Below are positions 20,174 to 29,135 of a stretch of DNA of 64,000 nucleotides, in pieces. The notes beneath the pieces are model-generated. The model was not told the DNA's origin. It saw nothing but the letters and a program-made list of their open reading frames with translations, and searched no databases. Within the stretch, counting starts at the first letter, position 1. Every line of letters starts with the position of its first letter. The translations under genes were made by a program, and so were the position numbers. Source of the stretch: Croceibacterium segetis (GTDB lineage Bacteria; Pseudomonadota; Alphaproteobacteria; Sphingomonadales; Sphingomonadaceae); NCBI RefSeq assembly GCF_011320115.1, contig NZ_JAANOZ010000013.1, positions 1-64,000 of the forward strand, given 5' to 3'.

Positions 20174-21166
20174 GTGCAGACAAGCAAGCTGGGCAAGAAC
20201 GGGCCCGAAGTCTCGGCGATCGGGCTCGGCTGCATGGCCATGTCGGGCCTCTACGGCCCGGCCGACCGCGGGGAGGCGATTGCCACCATCCACGCCGCGC
20301 TCGATGCCGGGATCGACCTGATCGATACCGGCGACTTCTACGGCATGGGCCACAACGAGATGCTGATCGGCGAGGCGCTCAAGGGCGTCCCGCGGGAGAG
20401 CTACAAGCTGTCGGTCAAGTTCGGCCCGCTGCGCGATCACGGCAGCGGCTGGAACGGCTACGATGCGCGACCGATCGCGGTGAAGAACTTCCTCGCCTAC
20501 ACGCTGCAGCGCCTCGGCGTCGATTACATCGATATCTATCGCCCCGCGCGACTCGATCCCAACGTGCCCATCGAAGACACCGTCGGGGCGATCGCCGAAT
20601 GCATCGAGGCCGGCTGGGTGCGCCATGTCGGCCTGAGCGAGGTTGGGTCCGAGACGCTGCGCCGAGCGAGTGCGGTGCATCCGATCAGCGACCTGCAGAT
20701 CGAGTATGCGCTGACCACCCGCAACATCGAGCGCGCCGTTCTGCCGGCCTGCCGCGAGCTCGGCATCGGTCTCACCGTCTATGGCGTGTTCGGCCGCGGG
20801 CTGCTGACCGGCGGCTGGCAACCCGGCGCCGGCGCTCCCGGCGACTTCCGCCACCACGCGCCTCGTTTCCAGGGCGAGGCAGGACTCAAGAACCTCGACG
20901 TCGCGGCCGAAATTGCGCGGGTTGCGCAAGGTTTCGGCATGACCGGTGCGCAAGCGCTGCTCGCGTGGGTGCTCGCTCAGGGTAACGACATCGTGCCGCT
21001 GGTCGGCGCGCGCCGGCCGAGCCGGGTGACCGAAGCCGTCGAAGCGCTCGAGCGCGGGCTGGGCCGGGATCAGCTCGCCGAGCTGGAAGCGGCAATCCCG
21101 CCCGACGCCGTGGAGGGCGAGCGCTATGCCGCGGCGCAGATGGCGATGCTCGATTCCGAACGCTAG
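20174..21166 (+). CDS. Aldo/keto reductase
   Basis: A 330-residue AKR barrel protein; GTG 20174 with a strong AGGAGG seven bases upstream. D51, Y56 (DTGDFYG) and K82 (SVKFG) of the catalytic tetrad are present. The usual His of the YxxHRxDP segment is Ala125 (IYRPARLDPN), so catalysis is altered or the protein belongs to a subfamily with that change. LVGARRPSRVTEAVEAL is the NADPH-binding end. Its stop shares CTAG with the response regulator's stop. Confidence 0.85.
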   Translation: MQTSKLGKNGPEVSAIGLGCMAMSGLYGPADRGEAIATIHAALDAGIDLIDTGDFYGMGHNEMLIGEALKGVPRESYKLSVKFGPLRDHGSGWNGYDARPIAVKNFLAYTLQRLGVDYIDIYRPARLDPNVPIEDTVGAIAECIEAGWVRHVGLSEVGSETLRRASAVHPISDLQIEYALTTRNIERAVLPACRELGIGLTVYGVFGRGLLTGGWQPGAGAPGDFRHHAPRFQGEAGLKNLDVAAEIARVAQGFGMTGAQALLAWVLAQGNDIVPLVGARRPSRVTEAVEALERGLGRDQLAELEAAIPPDAVEGERYAAAQMAMLDSER

Positions 21167-21501
21167 GCGAGCGCCTGGAGCAGCTCGTCCTTGCGGTAGG
21201 GTTTGGCGAGCATCCGGTCTTCCGGCTTCTTCCATCCGGCGTCGTCATTGAGCCCGGTGGCGAAGATGATCTTCAAGGTGGGTATCAGTTCGCGGGCCTC
21301 TTCGGCCAGCTGCCAGCCGTCGATTTCGCCGGGCATGCGGATGTCGGTGAACAGCACATCGAAACTCTGGTCGCGACGCAGAATCACCAGGGCCTCATCG
21401 CCGCTCCCGGCCGCGGTGACGTCATGCCCGGCGTCGGTCAGGTCCTCGAACGCCAGCTCCCTGACCAGCATCTCATCCTCGACGAGCAGAATTTTCGCCA
21501 T
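21163..21501 (-). CDS. Single-domain response regulator
   Basis: A 112-residue receiver domain without output domain. MAKILLVEDEMLVRELAFEDL is followed by the phospho-acceptor Asp in DVLFTDIRMPG, Thr in FATGLND and Lys in LAKPYRKDELL. The set is complete, so it should be phosphorylated. ATG 21501 is used; an in-frame ATG at 21522 is possible. No histidine kinase is adjacent. The type resembles CpdR/FixJ-receiver-like stand-alone regulators of alphaproteobacteria. Confidence 0.88.
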   Translation of the reverse strand: MAKILLVEDEMLVRELAFEDLTDAGHDVTAAGSGDEALVILRRDQSFDVLFTDIRMPGEIDGWQLAEEARELIPTLKIIFATGLNDDAGWKKPEDRMLAKPYRKDELLQALA

Positions 21502-21689
21502 TTTCCGCTTGTCTTTCCTCATCTTGCGAAACGGCCGGTAACTGCACGCTACCGGTGCTAACTGGCAATCGTTAGCAGGAATTTGTTCCCCCGTCCCGGA
21601 ACATGAGGGTATGCCCAGCGGAACCAACGGCAGTTGCCTGAGTTGGTTCCAAGGTCGGAGGCACGAGCCCGGTCGTGAGGGAAACGGGG

Positions 21690-21935
21690 ATTCATTGGCA
21701 TCCGCAGTGCGCCCATTCGGCCTCACGCCTTCGGCTGCCCACGCCACTGTGCTGCTCCCTGTCGGCTTGCCGCATGCCGCCCTCGCTCAGGAAATCGAAC
21801 CCTCCGGCGGATGTCGATCGAGGACTTGCAGGACATCAATGTCTCGTCGGTCGGCAAGACCGACATGCCGTTGAGCGACGCGGCGCCGCGATCTCGCCTG
21901 CCAAGATGCTGGCAGAGTCGTTGGGCGGCCTCTGA
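21690..21935 (+). pseudogene. Frameshifted remnant of a TonB-dependent receptor N-terminus
   Basis: A signal peptide-like segment ends ALAQEIEPSGG near 21807. In the next frame from 21811 it reads MSIEDLQDINVSSVGKTDMP then LSDAAP, a standard pre-plug region of TonB-dependent receptors. After another shift it continues as ISPAKMLAESLGGL and stops at 21935. Three frames and no barrel mean a dead fragment. It accounts for most of the 449-base gap 21502-21950; the rest shows nothing. Confidence 0.6.
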
Positions 21936-21950
21936 GGGTTCGTTCGGGCG

Positions 21951-23294
21951 CTAGTCCGCAGTGGCGAGACGAATATCGCCATCGCGGCCGTAAGGATCGT
22001 CATGAAAGACGATTTCGCCGCCACCGGCTGGAAGGGCGGTGAGGTAGGTGACATAGATCGGCACCGGCTTGGCCAAAGGCACTTTCTCTTCCGGCGCGGC
22101 ATTGGCCGGGATGGGGACGTCCATCAGCCAGCGGTGCATCTTGGCGGCGTCTTCCATCCGGATGCAGCCGTGACTTAGCTGGCGCGCATCTTCCTTCATC
22201 AGCTGTTTGGCGGGCGTGTCATGAAGGTAGATGCCCTTCGGATTGGGGAATTCGAACTTCACCTTGCCCATGAAGTTCTCGCCGCCGGGAAGCTGGCGTA
22301 CGTGGACTTGTCTCTGCCCGTCACGCACGGCCTGCCAGTCGACTGCCTTGGGATCGAGCACCGGTGCGTTGTCGTCCCAGTCGGCGAGCACCTCGTAGCC
22401 GTGACTCTTGAGGTAACGGGTCCCGTATTTCAGGACGTTCGGAGCCAGCTCGTTCTGGGTGATGTCGTTGGGAACTTCCCAGTAGGGGTTCTCAATTGCC
22501 CAGCGGATCCAGCCGGCCATCATCGGCGTCTCGCCGAGCTTCTGATTGCCGACGACGACCTTCATCGTATCGACGACCTTGTCGCCGTCGTACATCCATA
22601 GCCGCGCGCTCGCCGCATCGACGAGGATGTGCTTGCCCTTCGGCATCGCCGGGATCGCCCGCACCCGCTCGAGGTTCGCGGCGATCACCTGCTTCTCGCC
22701 GGGCGAATAGCGCGGGTCGTCTAGCGCCTTGCGCAGCGGCGCATAGAACGGGCTCATCCAGCCCATCGAATCGACGTAGGCCTCAAGCGAAGGGGCGTTA
22801 GCGGCCGCTTCGAGAGCCGCACGAGCGCTCGGCGCCGAAGGGCCGAGCTCAGCGTTTTCGTAAAGCATGTCGGCGTGCGCAGCGCCGCGCATCGCCCTCA
22901 CGTAATCGACGAAAGCCTCTGACAGCGCCAGTTCGGCGTGGGCCAGGTCGCTCGGGCTACCCTCGCGGGCGCGCTCGAGCTGCTTTCCCAGCTTGTCGAG
23001 ATTGAAATGCTCGGGATCCACTCCGTCGCGGTCGGCCGTGCGCATCCGAAGCCACAGCATTGTCGCCGCGCCCGACGGACGGTCGAACTCGTCCAGCCAC
23101 AACGGGGCGTTCCCACGCGCTGCGTAGAACGCACGCACGTCCTTGCCGGCATGATCGCCGATCTCGCGGCGGACTTGCGCCGCCAAGCCGCCGTTGCCCG
23201 CTTCGTCACGCCATTCGCGCTCTTGGGCAAAAGCCGCCTGCGGCAGCGGCGCGATGAGCGCCGCTGCCAGGGCCGGAAGTACGAAACGCAGCAT
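21951..23294 (-). CDS. L,D-transpeptidase (YcbB-like)
   Basis: A 447-residue periplasmic murein cross-linking or lipoprotein-linking enzyme. ATG 23294 gives a clean signal peptide (MLRFVLPALAAALIAPLPQAAFAQ) and has GAGGAA upstream; an ATG at 23318 is the alternative. The N-terminal scaffold domain (about 30-210) is of the YcbB type. The YkuD domain carries HDTPAKQLM and SHGCIRMED with catalytic Cys377. It makes 3-3 cross-links and is beta-lactam tolerant (apart from carbapenems) by family knowledge. Confidence 0.9.
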   Translation of the reverse strand: MLRFVLPALAAALIAPLPQAAFAQEREWRDEAGNGGLAAQVRREIGDHAGKDVRAFYAARGNAPLWLDEFDRPSGAATMLWLRMRTADRDGVDPEHFNLDKLGKQLERAREGSPSDLAHAELALSEAFVDYVRAMRGAAHADMLYENAELGPSAPSARAALEAAANAPSLEAYVDSMGWMSPFYAPLRKALDDPRYSPGEKQVIAANLERVRAIPAMPKGKHILVDAASARLWMYDGDKVVDTMKVVVGNQKLGETPMMAGWIRWAIENPYWEVPNDITQNELAPNVLKYGTRYLKSHGYEVLADWDDNAPVLDPKAVDWQAVRDGQRQVHVRQLPGGENFMGKVKFEFPNPKGIYLHDTPAKQLMKEDARQLSHGCIRMEDAAKMHRWLMDVPIPANAAPEEKVPLAKPVPIYVTYLTALPAGGGEIVFHDDPYGRDGDIRLATAD

Positions 23295-23344
23295 GCGTTC
23301 CTCGGCAATCGATGTCATGCTGCGTTCCGTGCCCCCTGTTATGC

Positions 23345-23923
23345 TTAGCCGCGCTCGCCGGTGTAGCTCGACGACGACGTCGGCTGAACAACCGGTCCGC
23401 CCGAATAGTACTGGCCGTTACGGATGTAGCCGTCGACGCAGCCGTCGTTATTCGAGTCGGCCCAGACCGCGCCGGCAAGACCGCCGACAGCCGCGCCGAT
23501 CAACGCGCCGGCCGGAACGCTTAGGCCACCGGTAATCGCACCGACGCCGGCGCCCAGCACCGCACCGCCCGCCGCACCGACCGCCGCCGAACCGCCAACC
23601 GACGGGCAGCTGGCCGGAGTCGCCGAGGTGTTGGCATAGCCCGGTTCGCCCGGATAGTATTGGCCATTGTAAACATAGCCATCGGCCACGCCGTCATTGT
23701 TGCGGTCGGCCCACACGGCTCCCGCGAGACCACCGACGGCCGCGCCGATCGCCGCACCGGTGAGCAGGCTGCCGCCGGTAAGCGCGGCGACGCCGGCCCC
23801 GCCCGCAGCACCAACAGCGGCACCCGTGCCGACCGAAGCCAGCGTGTTGTCGTTAGGCGTCGAGGCACAAGCGGACAGAGGCAACGCTGCCGCCGCCATC
23901 AATGTAATCACAGCTTTATTCAT
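23345..23923 (-). CDS. Lipoprotein with two glycine-zipper/Asp-rich loop modules
   Basis: A 192-residue protein; ATG 23923 follows AGGAGA. Lipobox LSAC marks an outer-membrane lipoprotein. Two tandem modules follow. Each has a glycine zipper (AVGAAGGAG, IGAAVGGLAGAVWAD) and then an acidic loop with a Tyr-rich tail: DRNNDGVADGY...NGQYY and DSNNDGCVDGY...NGQYY. The zippers resemble the 17-kDa antigen/SlyB group. The D-x-N-x-DG loops look like calcium-binding (dockerin or EF-hand-like) loops. The two halves are clearly a duplication. Confidence 0.8.
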   Translation of the reverse strand: MNKAVITLMAAAALPLSACASTPNDNTLASVGTGAAVGAAGGAGVAALTGGSLLTGAAIGAAVGGLAGAVWADRNNDGVADGYVYNGQYYPGEPGYANTSATPASCPSVGGSAAVGAAGGAVLGAGVGAITGGLSVPAGALIGAAVGGLAGAVWADSNNDGCVDGYIRNGQYYSGGPVVQPTSSSSYTGERG

Positions 23924-24086
23924 GATGCTTCTCCTAGAAGCGCCATCGGCTGCGGCTAACCGCCCCTCAGGCACACGGATTGGCCTCCCTTGTTTGCAAA
24001 CGACTCCTCACGGGCACAGTTCCTTTGGCCTGCAAACCTGCGACGAGCCGCCCCGTTGCTGCGTCGATCCGACGGGTTAACTATGC

Positions 24087-24782
24087 TCATCTAGGCCTCC
24101 AAGTGAAGTCGGTGCGCAGCGTGAAGTCTATCGGGTTATTTGCGGAGTCGCGCGCCGGACGGAACCGGAAACGCTGCTCGACCAGCTGGCAAGTCTCGCG
24201 GTCGATGATCGCGTAACCGCTCGAGCGGACGGTGCTGCACCGATCGACGCTGCCGTCGCGGCGCACGCGGAAGCTGATCAACACCGTCCCCGCGGCACCT
24301 TGCGGCAAGCCGGCGCGGCGATAGTCCGCGTCGGTCAGCGCGCCGGCGATGTGCACCGGCGGTGTCGCCCCGCTGCCGCTGCCCCCGCCGCTGCCACCCG
24401 AACCGGTGCCGTTGCCCTGCCCTCCTCGTCCCGCCCCGCTGCCGGCGGCCGCGCCGGCGCCGCTGGCGGACTGGCTGCCGGCATCGATTGCGGGCTCCGC
24501 CGGGGTCGTCTTGGGCAGCGGGCGCGGCGGATTGGGCGGCGACGGCGCCTTAGTCGCGCCGCGACTCGGCGGGGCCGAAGCGCCAGCCGGCCTGGTCACG
24601 GCCGGCGGTGGCGGGGGCGGAGGCGGGGTTATGTCGAATGTCGACAGGCCGGGCCCGCGCAGCAGCGGGGGCGCCACATCGCGCGAGAGCGTGAGCAGCA
24701 GAGCGAGCAGCAGGCCGTTAATGCCCACCGCGACGGCGAGGCCGATCGCCCGGTTCCGGTTATCGAGCAGCTCGAAGGCCAT
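24087..24782 (-). CDS. TonB-family energy transducer
   Basis: A 231-residue protein. One N-terminal membrane helix (AIGLAVAVGINGLLLALLLTL) is followed by a long Pro/Gly/Ala-rich periplasmic linker (about residues 50-145, including eight consecutive prolines). The C-terminal TonB-like domain reads AGTVLISFRVRRDGSVDRC, ending LRTDFTWRPR. It couples the proton motive force through ExbBD to outer-membrane receptors. No exbBD lies nearby. The two Cys in the C-terminal domain could form a disulfide. Confidence 0.85.
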   Translation of the reverse strand: MAFELLDNRNRAIGLAVAVGINGLLLALLLTLSRDVAPPLLRGPGLSTFDITPPPPPPPPAVTRPAGASAPPSRGATKAPSPPNPPRPLPKTTPAEPAIDAGSQSASGAGAAAGSGAGRGGQGNGTGSGGSGGGSGSGATPPVHIAGALTDADYRRAGLPQGAAGTVLISFRVRRDGSVDRCSTVRSSGYAIIDRETCQLVEQRFRFRPARDSANNPIDFTLRTDFTWRPR

Positions 24783-24914
24783 CGCGCACCTGCGCTCCCG
24801 CGTGGAGACAATGCACGTCCGCGGGGCGGGGTCCCGGGGTGGAGACGGCGCGCCCTTGCGGTGCGACCGGATGCCTCTAGTCTCGAGGCGAATCGAATGA
24901 TCGGGGAGGATGAA

Positions 24915-25436
24915 ATGAATAGGAGATCGTTGGCGGTATCGCTTGGCCTCGGCGCCGCATTGGCGCTCGCGCCGGCCGCGCAGCTCGCCGCGCAGGGACC
25001 CAGTGCCCAGGCGCTCGCCGACCGGGCCGTGATCGAGGACCTGCTCACGCGCTATTACAACAATTTCGGCGGCGGCGTCGAAAGCAAGGTCGGCGAGTTC
25101 TACGCCGAGGACGGCGAGATGATCCTCGGGCCGACCCACTACAAGGGCATCGAGGCCATCAAAGGCGCCTATGCAGCTGTCCCGGCGAGCGCGCCGCAGC
25201 GCAGCGCTTACGCACTCAACATCTTGATCAACAACATGCTGGTGACGGTCCACGGCGCCACCGCGACGGCGCGACTGGTGTTCACCGAGACGATCACCGA
25301 GAAGCAGGGCGAAGCGCCGAAGATCCTCACCCAGGGCCGCGAGTTCGACCACCTGGTCAAGCGCAAGGGCCGCTGGCTGATCGCCAGCCGCCAGATCATG
25401 GGTGCCAAGGGTGAGCCGGAAGGCTGGCAGGACTGA
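24915..25436 (+). CDS. Exported SnoaL-like/NTF2-fold protein
   Basis: A 173-residue protein; ATG 24915 follows GGGGAGGA. A signal peptide (to about residue 26, QLAAQ) precedes an NTF2-like domain: DRAVIEDLLTRYYNNFGGG, EFYAEDGEMIL, FDHLVKRKGRWLIASRQI. Such domains are hydrolases/isomerases or ligand-binding proteins. No catalytic residues can be assigned. Confidence 0.8.
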   Translation: MNRRSLAVSLGLGAALALAPAAQLAAQGPSAQALADRAVIEDLLTRYYNNFGGGVESKVGEFYAEDGEMILGPTHYKGIEAIKGAYAAVPASAPQRSAYALNILINNMLVTVHGATATARLVFTETITEKQGEAPKILTQGREFDHLVKRKGRWLIASRQIMGAKGEPEGWQD

Positions 25437-25467
25437 GCTTTAAAGGCTTTTCAAGGGCTTCGGCGTA

Positions 25468-27057
25468 ATGACCGTGCCGAAGGGGAAGCCGACCGTGCAC
25501 CGCCGAAAACGATTCCCATGGCTCGCGCTCGCCGGGGCGGCGCTGTTCGCGTGCGGATTCGCGGTGGCGAACCGGTTCCAGCTGACGAACGGCGTGCTCT
25601 ATCGCTGGGCCGCGCACGACGTGACCCACGCGGTGAGCAACTTCGCGCTGCTGGCGGTCCAGGCGGCGGCGTTGCTCGGCGCGATCGTCCTGCTGGGCCG
25701 GCGCCTGTTCACCCTCGCCATGGCGCTCGCCTTCGTCTCGATCCTCGTCAACCTCAGCTACGGCCAGACGACCCGTGCGCCGATCGACATCGGCACGATC
25801 GCCTGGATGGCGGCGGAGACGCGCCAGGCCGGCAACGTCGCCGGCGAGTTCGCCACGCCGCTGTTGCTGGCGGGCGCGCAGGCGGCGGCCGCGATCGCGC
25901 TGTTCGTCGCCGCGCGGGCCGTGCTGCTGCGACGCCGCATGACCACTCGTTCGCCTCGCCTGGCGAGTGCATGGGGGCTCCTGGTGCTGCTCGCGCCCAG
26001 CCTGCTGGCGATCCCCCTCGGCATCCCGGCCAACGCCGCCGAGCGCAACGTCTATTCGCTCGGGTTCGAGCTGGCCGAGGCCGATCCGCCGCCGCCGCGC
26101 GCGGCGGTCGAGCTCGTGCCGCAGGTCGCGGGAACCCCGCGGCACATTGTCTGGCTGGTCGACGAAAGCGTCGCCTACGCGGAGTTCGAACGGCTGATCG
26201 CGCCCAGGCTGGCGCCGTATCATCCGGTGGACTTCGGCATGGCCGCCTCGCTCGCCAACTGCAGCGCGCCGTCGAACCTCGCGCTCCGCTCGGGCGTCGA
26301 GGTTCGCCGGGCGGGCCCACGCACCGACTTGCGCCGCACGCCGTCGATCTGGGGCTATGCCCGAAAGGCCGGCTACCGCACCATGATGATCGACGGGCAG
26401 ACGAGCGGCGCGCCGCAGAATTTCCTGCTGCCGCCCGAACGCGCCCTGATCGACGAGATCGACAGCGCAGCCGGCGGGATCGACACCGACGTCAAGATCG
26501 CCGGCCGGCTCAACCGCCAGCTGCGCAGCCCGGAGCGCACCTTCACCTACGTCGTGCTGCGCGGGGTGCACTTCCAGTACAAGGACCACTTCCCCGCCGG
26601 GATGATTCCGGCAGGCAGCCCCGAGATAGTCCAGTACCGCACCGCGCTGGGCTTTTCCAAAGGGCGCTTCTTCGACCGCCTGCTGGACGGCGTCGACCGC
26701 TCGCAGGTGGCGGTGGTCTACCACTCCGACCACGGCCAGAACCTCACCCCCGGCAAGTTGCCGCACTGCAGCGCGGACCGGGCGCCGGCGGAGTACGAAA
26801 TCCCGCTGCTGGCGTTTCTGCCTGACGCTCTGCGGGTGCGATACGCAACCGCGCCGACCAGCGGCCATTCGGCGAGCCAGGTATTCCCAACGCTGCTCGA
26901 ATGGATGGGCTACGACTCCGCCGCCGTGCAGCGGCGCTACGACAACGACCTGACCGGCGAGCCCGCTCGCTACGTCCGCTTCGGCCGCGATGCGTTCCCG
27001 CTCAAGGCCGGCGACAGCGCCGACGTCACCGCATCGGGCAAGTTCCCCGGGGCCTGA
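25468..27057 (+). CDS. Membrane-bound alkaline phosphatase/sulfatase-superfamily protein
   Basis: A 529-residue protein with four or five predicted membrane helices in residues 20-195, then a periplasmic sulfatase-fold domain. HIVWLVDESVAY (first metal Asp/Glu region), LANCSAPSNLALRSG and VVYHSDHGQNLTPG (metal-binding DHG) are visible. The layout is that of phosphoethanolamine transferases (EptA/CptA) and LTA synthase-like enzymes. The usual nucleophilic Thr context is not clear, so transferase activity is uncertain. It ends four bases before the convergent lysC stop. Confidence 0.75.
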   Translation: MTVPKGKPTVHRRKRFPWLALAGAALFACGFAVANRFQLTNGVLYRWAAHDVTHAVSNFALLAVQAAALLGAIVLLGRRLFTLAMALAFVSILVNLSYGQTTRAPIDIGTIAWMAAETRQAGNVAGEFATPLLLAGAQAAAAIALFVAARAVLLRRRMTTRSPRLASAWGLLVLLAPSLLAIPLGIPANAAERNVYSLGFELAEADPPPPRAAVELVPQVAGTPRHIVWLVDESVAYAEFERLIAPRLAPYHPVDFGMAASLANCSAPSNLALRSGVEVRRAGPRTDLRRTPSIWGYARKAGYRTMMIDGQTSGAPQNFLLPPERALIDEIDSAAGGIDTDVKIAGRLNRQLRSPERTFTYVVLRGVHFQYKDHFPAGMIPAGSPEIVQYRTALGFSKGRFFDRLLDGVDRSQVAVVYHSDHGQNLTPGKLPHCSADRAPAEYEIPLLAFLPDALRVRYATAPTSGHSASQVFPTLLEWMGYDSAAVQRRYDNDLTGEPARYVRFGRDAFPLKAGDSADVTASGKFPGA

Positions 27058-27060
27058 GCG

Positions 27061-28341
27061 TCAGGCCGCCACGTCCTCGGCATCGAGCCCGTAAGCGGTG
27101 TGCAGCACGCGCACCGCGAGCTCGGTCTCGTCCTCGTCGATGAGCACGCTGACCTTGATTTCGCTGGTCGAGATCGCCTGGATATTGATCCCGCGATCGG
27201 CGAGCGCCTTGAACATCGTCGCGGCAACGCCGGCGTGGCTCTTCATGCCGACGCCGACGACGCTGATCTTGGCGACCTTGCTGTCGGTGATCACGCGGTT
27301 GAAGCCGATCTCCTCGCGCTTGTCCTCCAGCAGCGCTTGGGCGCGCGCCAGGTCGGCCTGCGGCACGGTGAAGGTCACGTCCGTCTCGCCCTTCTCGCGG
27401 CCGACGTTCTGGATGATCATGTCGACGTTGATCGAGGCCGCCGCGAGCGGCGAGAAGATGTGCGCCACCGCGCCGGGCTTGTCGGGCACGCGGGTGAGCA
27501 CGATCCGCGCCTCGTTCTTGTCGTGGGCGATGCCGGTGACCAGCTGGCGTTCCATGTCGCTACCTTCCATGATCTGGGCCATTTCCTCGTCCGAGACGAT
27601 CATCGTGCCCGGCAAGTCGTCGGCCGGCGGGGCGTCGTCGTCGATGAAGCTCGACAGCACCTGAACCCGCACGCCTTCCTTCATCGCCAGGCTGACCGAG
27701 CGGGTCTGCAGCACCTTGGCGCCGACCGAAGCCAGCTCGAGCATTTCCTCGTACGTCACGTACTTGAGCTTCTGCGCGCGGGCGACGATCCGGGGGTCGG
27801 TCGTGTAGACCCCGTCGACGTCGGTGTAGATGTCGCAGCGGTCGGCCTTGACCGCCGCGGCGATGGCCACCGCAGAGGTGTCCGAGCCGCCACGGCCGAG
27901 CGTCGTTATGCGGCCGTCGTCCGCGATACCCTGGAAGCCGGGGACAACGGCGATCTCACCCGCCTGCATGGCGGAGATCATCGCCGCCGAATTGATATCG
28001 GCCACCCGCGCCTTGGCGTGCGCGCCTTCGGTGTGGACCGGGATCTGCCAGCCGAGCCATGAGCGCGCCTTGCAGCCCATCGCCTGCAGCGTCAGCGCCA
28101 GCAGCCCGGCGGTGACTTGCTCGCCGCTGGCGACGACCACGTCGTATTCGGCCGGATCGTACAGCGGGTTGGCCTCACGGCAGAAGTTTACCAGCCGGTC
28201 GGTCTCGCCGGCCATCGCGCTGACCACCACGGCGACTTCGTGCCCCGCCGCCTGCTGCTTGCGCACGATCTGCGCGACGCGGCGGATGCGCTCGGTGCCG
28301 GCCATCGAAGTGCCGCCGAATTTCATCACGATCCGCGCCAC
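27061..28341 (-). CDS. lysC: Aspartate kinase
   Basis: A 426-residue enzyme catalysing the first step of lysine/threonine/methionine synthesis. GTG 28341 is chosen because IVMKFGGTSMAG, the kinase start motif, begins four codons later. VASGEQVTAGL, GRGGSDTSAVA and the YTDVDGVYTTDPR loop follow. Two ACT regulatory domains occupy about residues 275-426, consistent with lysine/threonine feedback. It is divergent from ubiG with 53 bases between. Confidence 0.95.
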   Translation of the reverse strand: MARIVMKFGGTSMAGTERIRRVAQIVRKQQAAGHEVAVVVSAMAGETDRLVNFCREANPLYDPAEYDVVVASGEQVTAGLLALTLQAMGCKARSWLGWQIPVHTEGAHAKARVADINSAAMISAMQAGEIAVVPGFQGIADDGRITTLGRGGSDTSAVAIAAAVKADRCDIYTDVDGVYTTDPRIVARAQKLKYVTYEEMLELASVGAKVLQTRSVSLAMKEGVRVQVLSSFIDDDAPPADDLPGTMIVSDEEMAQIMEGSDMERQLVTGIAHDKNEARIVLTRVPDKPGAVAHIFSPLAAASINVDMIIQNVGREKGETDVTFTVPQADLARAQALLEDKREEIGFNRVITDSKVAKISVVGVGMKSHAGVAATMFKALADRGINIQAISTSEIKVSVLIDEDETELAVRVLHTAYGLDAEDVAA

Positions 28342-28394
28342 GTGAACGTCTTCCCCTGCTGGTCCAAAGTCTCGCGCGCTGTTAGGGACGCGCC

Positions 28395-29132
28395 ATGCCC
28401 GATGCAACTGTAACAGCGGCAACCATCCGGCCCGGCGAAGCCGAGCATTTCGGCCGCCTGGCGCACGATTGGTGGGACCCCAAGGGGCCCTCGGCGATGC
28501 TTCACAAGATGAACCCGCTGCGACTCGCCTTCCTGCGCGAGGCCGTCGACAGCCATTGGGACGGCGACCCCGCGAGCACGAGGCCGCTCGCCGGCAAGCG
28601 CGCGCTCGACGTGGGCTGCGGCGCCGGATTGCTGGCCGAACCGCTCGCCCGGCTCGGCGCCGAGGTGACCGGGGTCGACGCGGCGGAAGAGAACGTAGCC
28701 GTCGCCAAGGCGCACGCGGCTGGATCGGGCCTGGCGATCGATTACCGCGCGGGCGAGCTGGCCGCGCTCGGTCTCGGCCGGTTCGACCTCGTCACCGCGA
28801 TGGAAGTGCTCGAGCATGTCGCCGACAAGCCCGCGTTCCTCGCCGAACTGGCAGGTCACCTCGCGCCCGGCGGATTGCTCGTCCTGTCGACACCAAACCG
28901 CACGCCGCAATCGCGCTTGCTGATGGTCGGCCTCGCCGAAGCCATCGGCGCGATCCCCAAGGGCACGCATCACTGGGACGATTTCGTCACCCCGCACGAA
29001 TTGCGCGAATCGTTGGCCGACGCCGGACTAATAGCGGGTACGCTCAAGGGGATAACCTTGTCACCGCTGAAGGGCCTGCAGCTGTCGGACGACTTGTCAC
29101 TCGACTGCCTCGTCATCGCGAAACACGCATAG
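28395..29132 (+). CDS. ubiG: Ubiquinone biosynthesis O-methyltransferase
   Basis: A 245-residue SAM-dependent enzyme performing both O-methylations of the ubiquinone ring. EHFGRLAHDWWDPKGPSAML, the SAM motif LDVGCGAGLLAEPLARLGA, and STPNRTPQSRL, KGTHHWDDFVTPHEL are classical UbiG/Coq3 signatures. The start ATG 28395 fits the conserved N-terminus. Confidence 0.95.
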   Translation: MPDATVTAATIRPGEAEHFGRLAHDWWDPKGPSAMLHKMNPLRLAFLREAVDSHWDGDPASTRPLAGKRALDVGCGAGLLAEPLARLGAEVTGVDAAEENVAVAKAHAAGSGLAIDYRAGELAALGLGRFDLVTAMEVLEHVADKPAFLAELAGHLAPGGLLVLSTPNRTPQSRLLMVGLAEAIGAIPKGTHHWDDFVTPHELRESLADAGLIAGTLKGITLSPLKGLQLSDDLSLDCLVIAKHA

Positions 29133-29135
29133 GCG

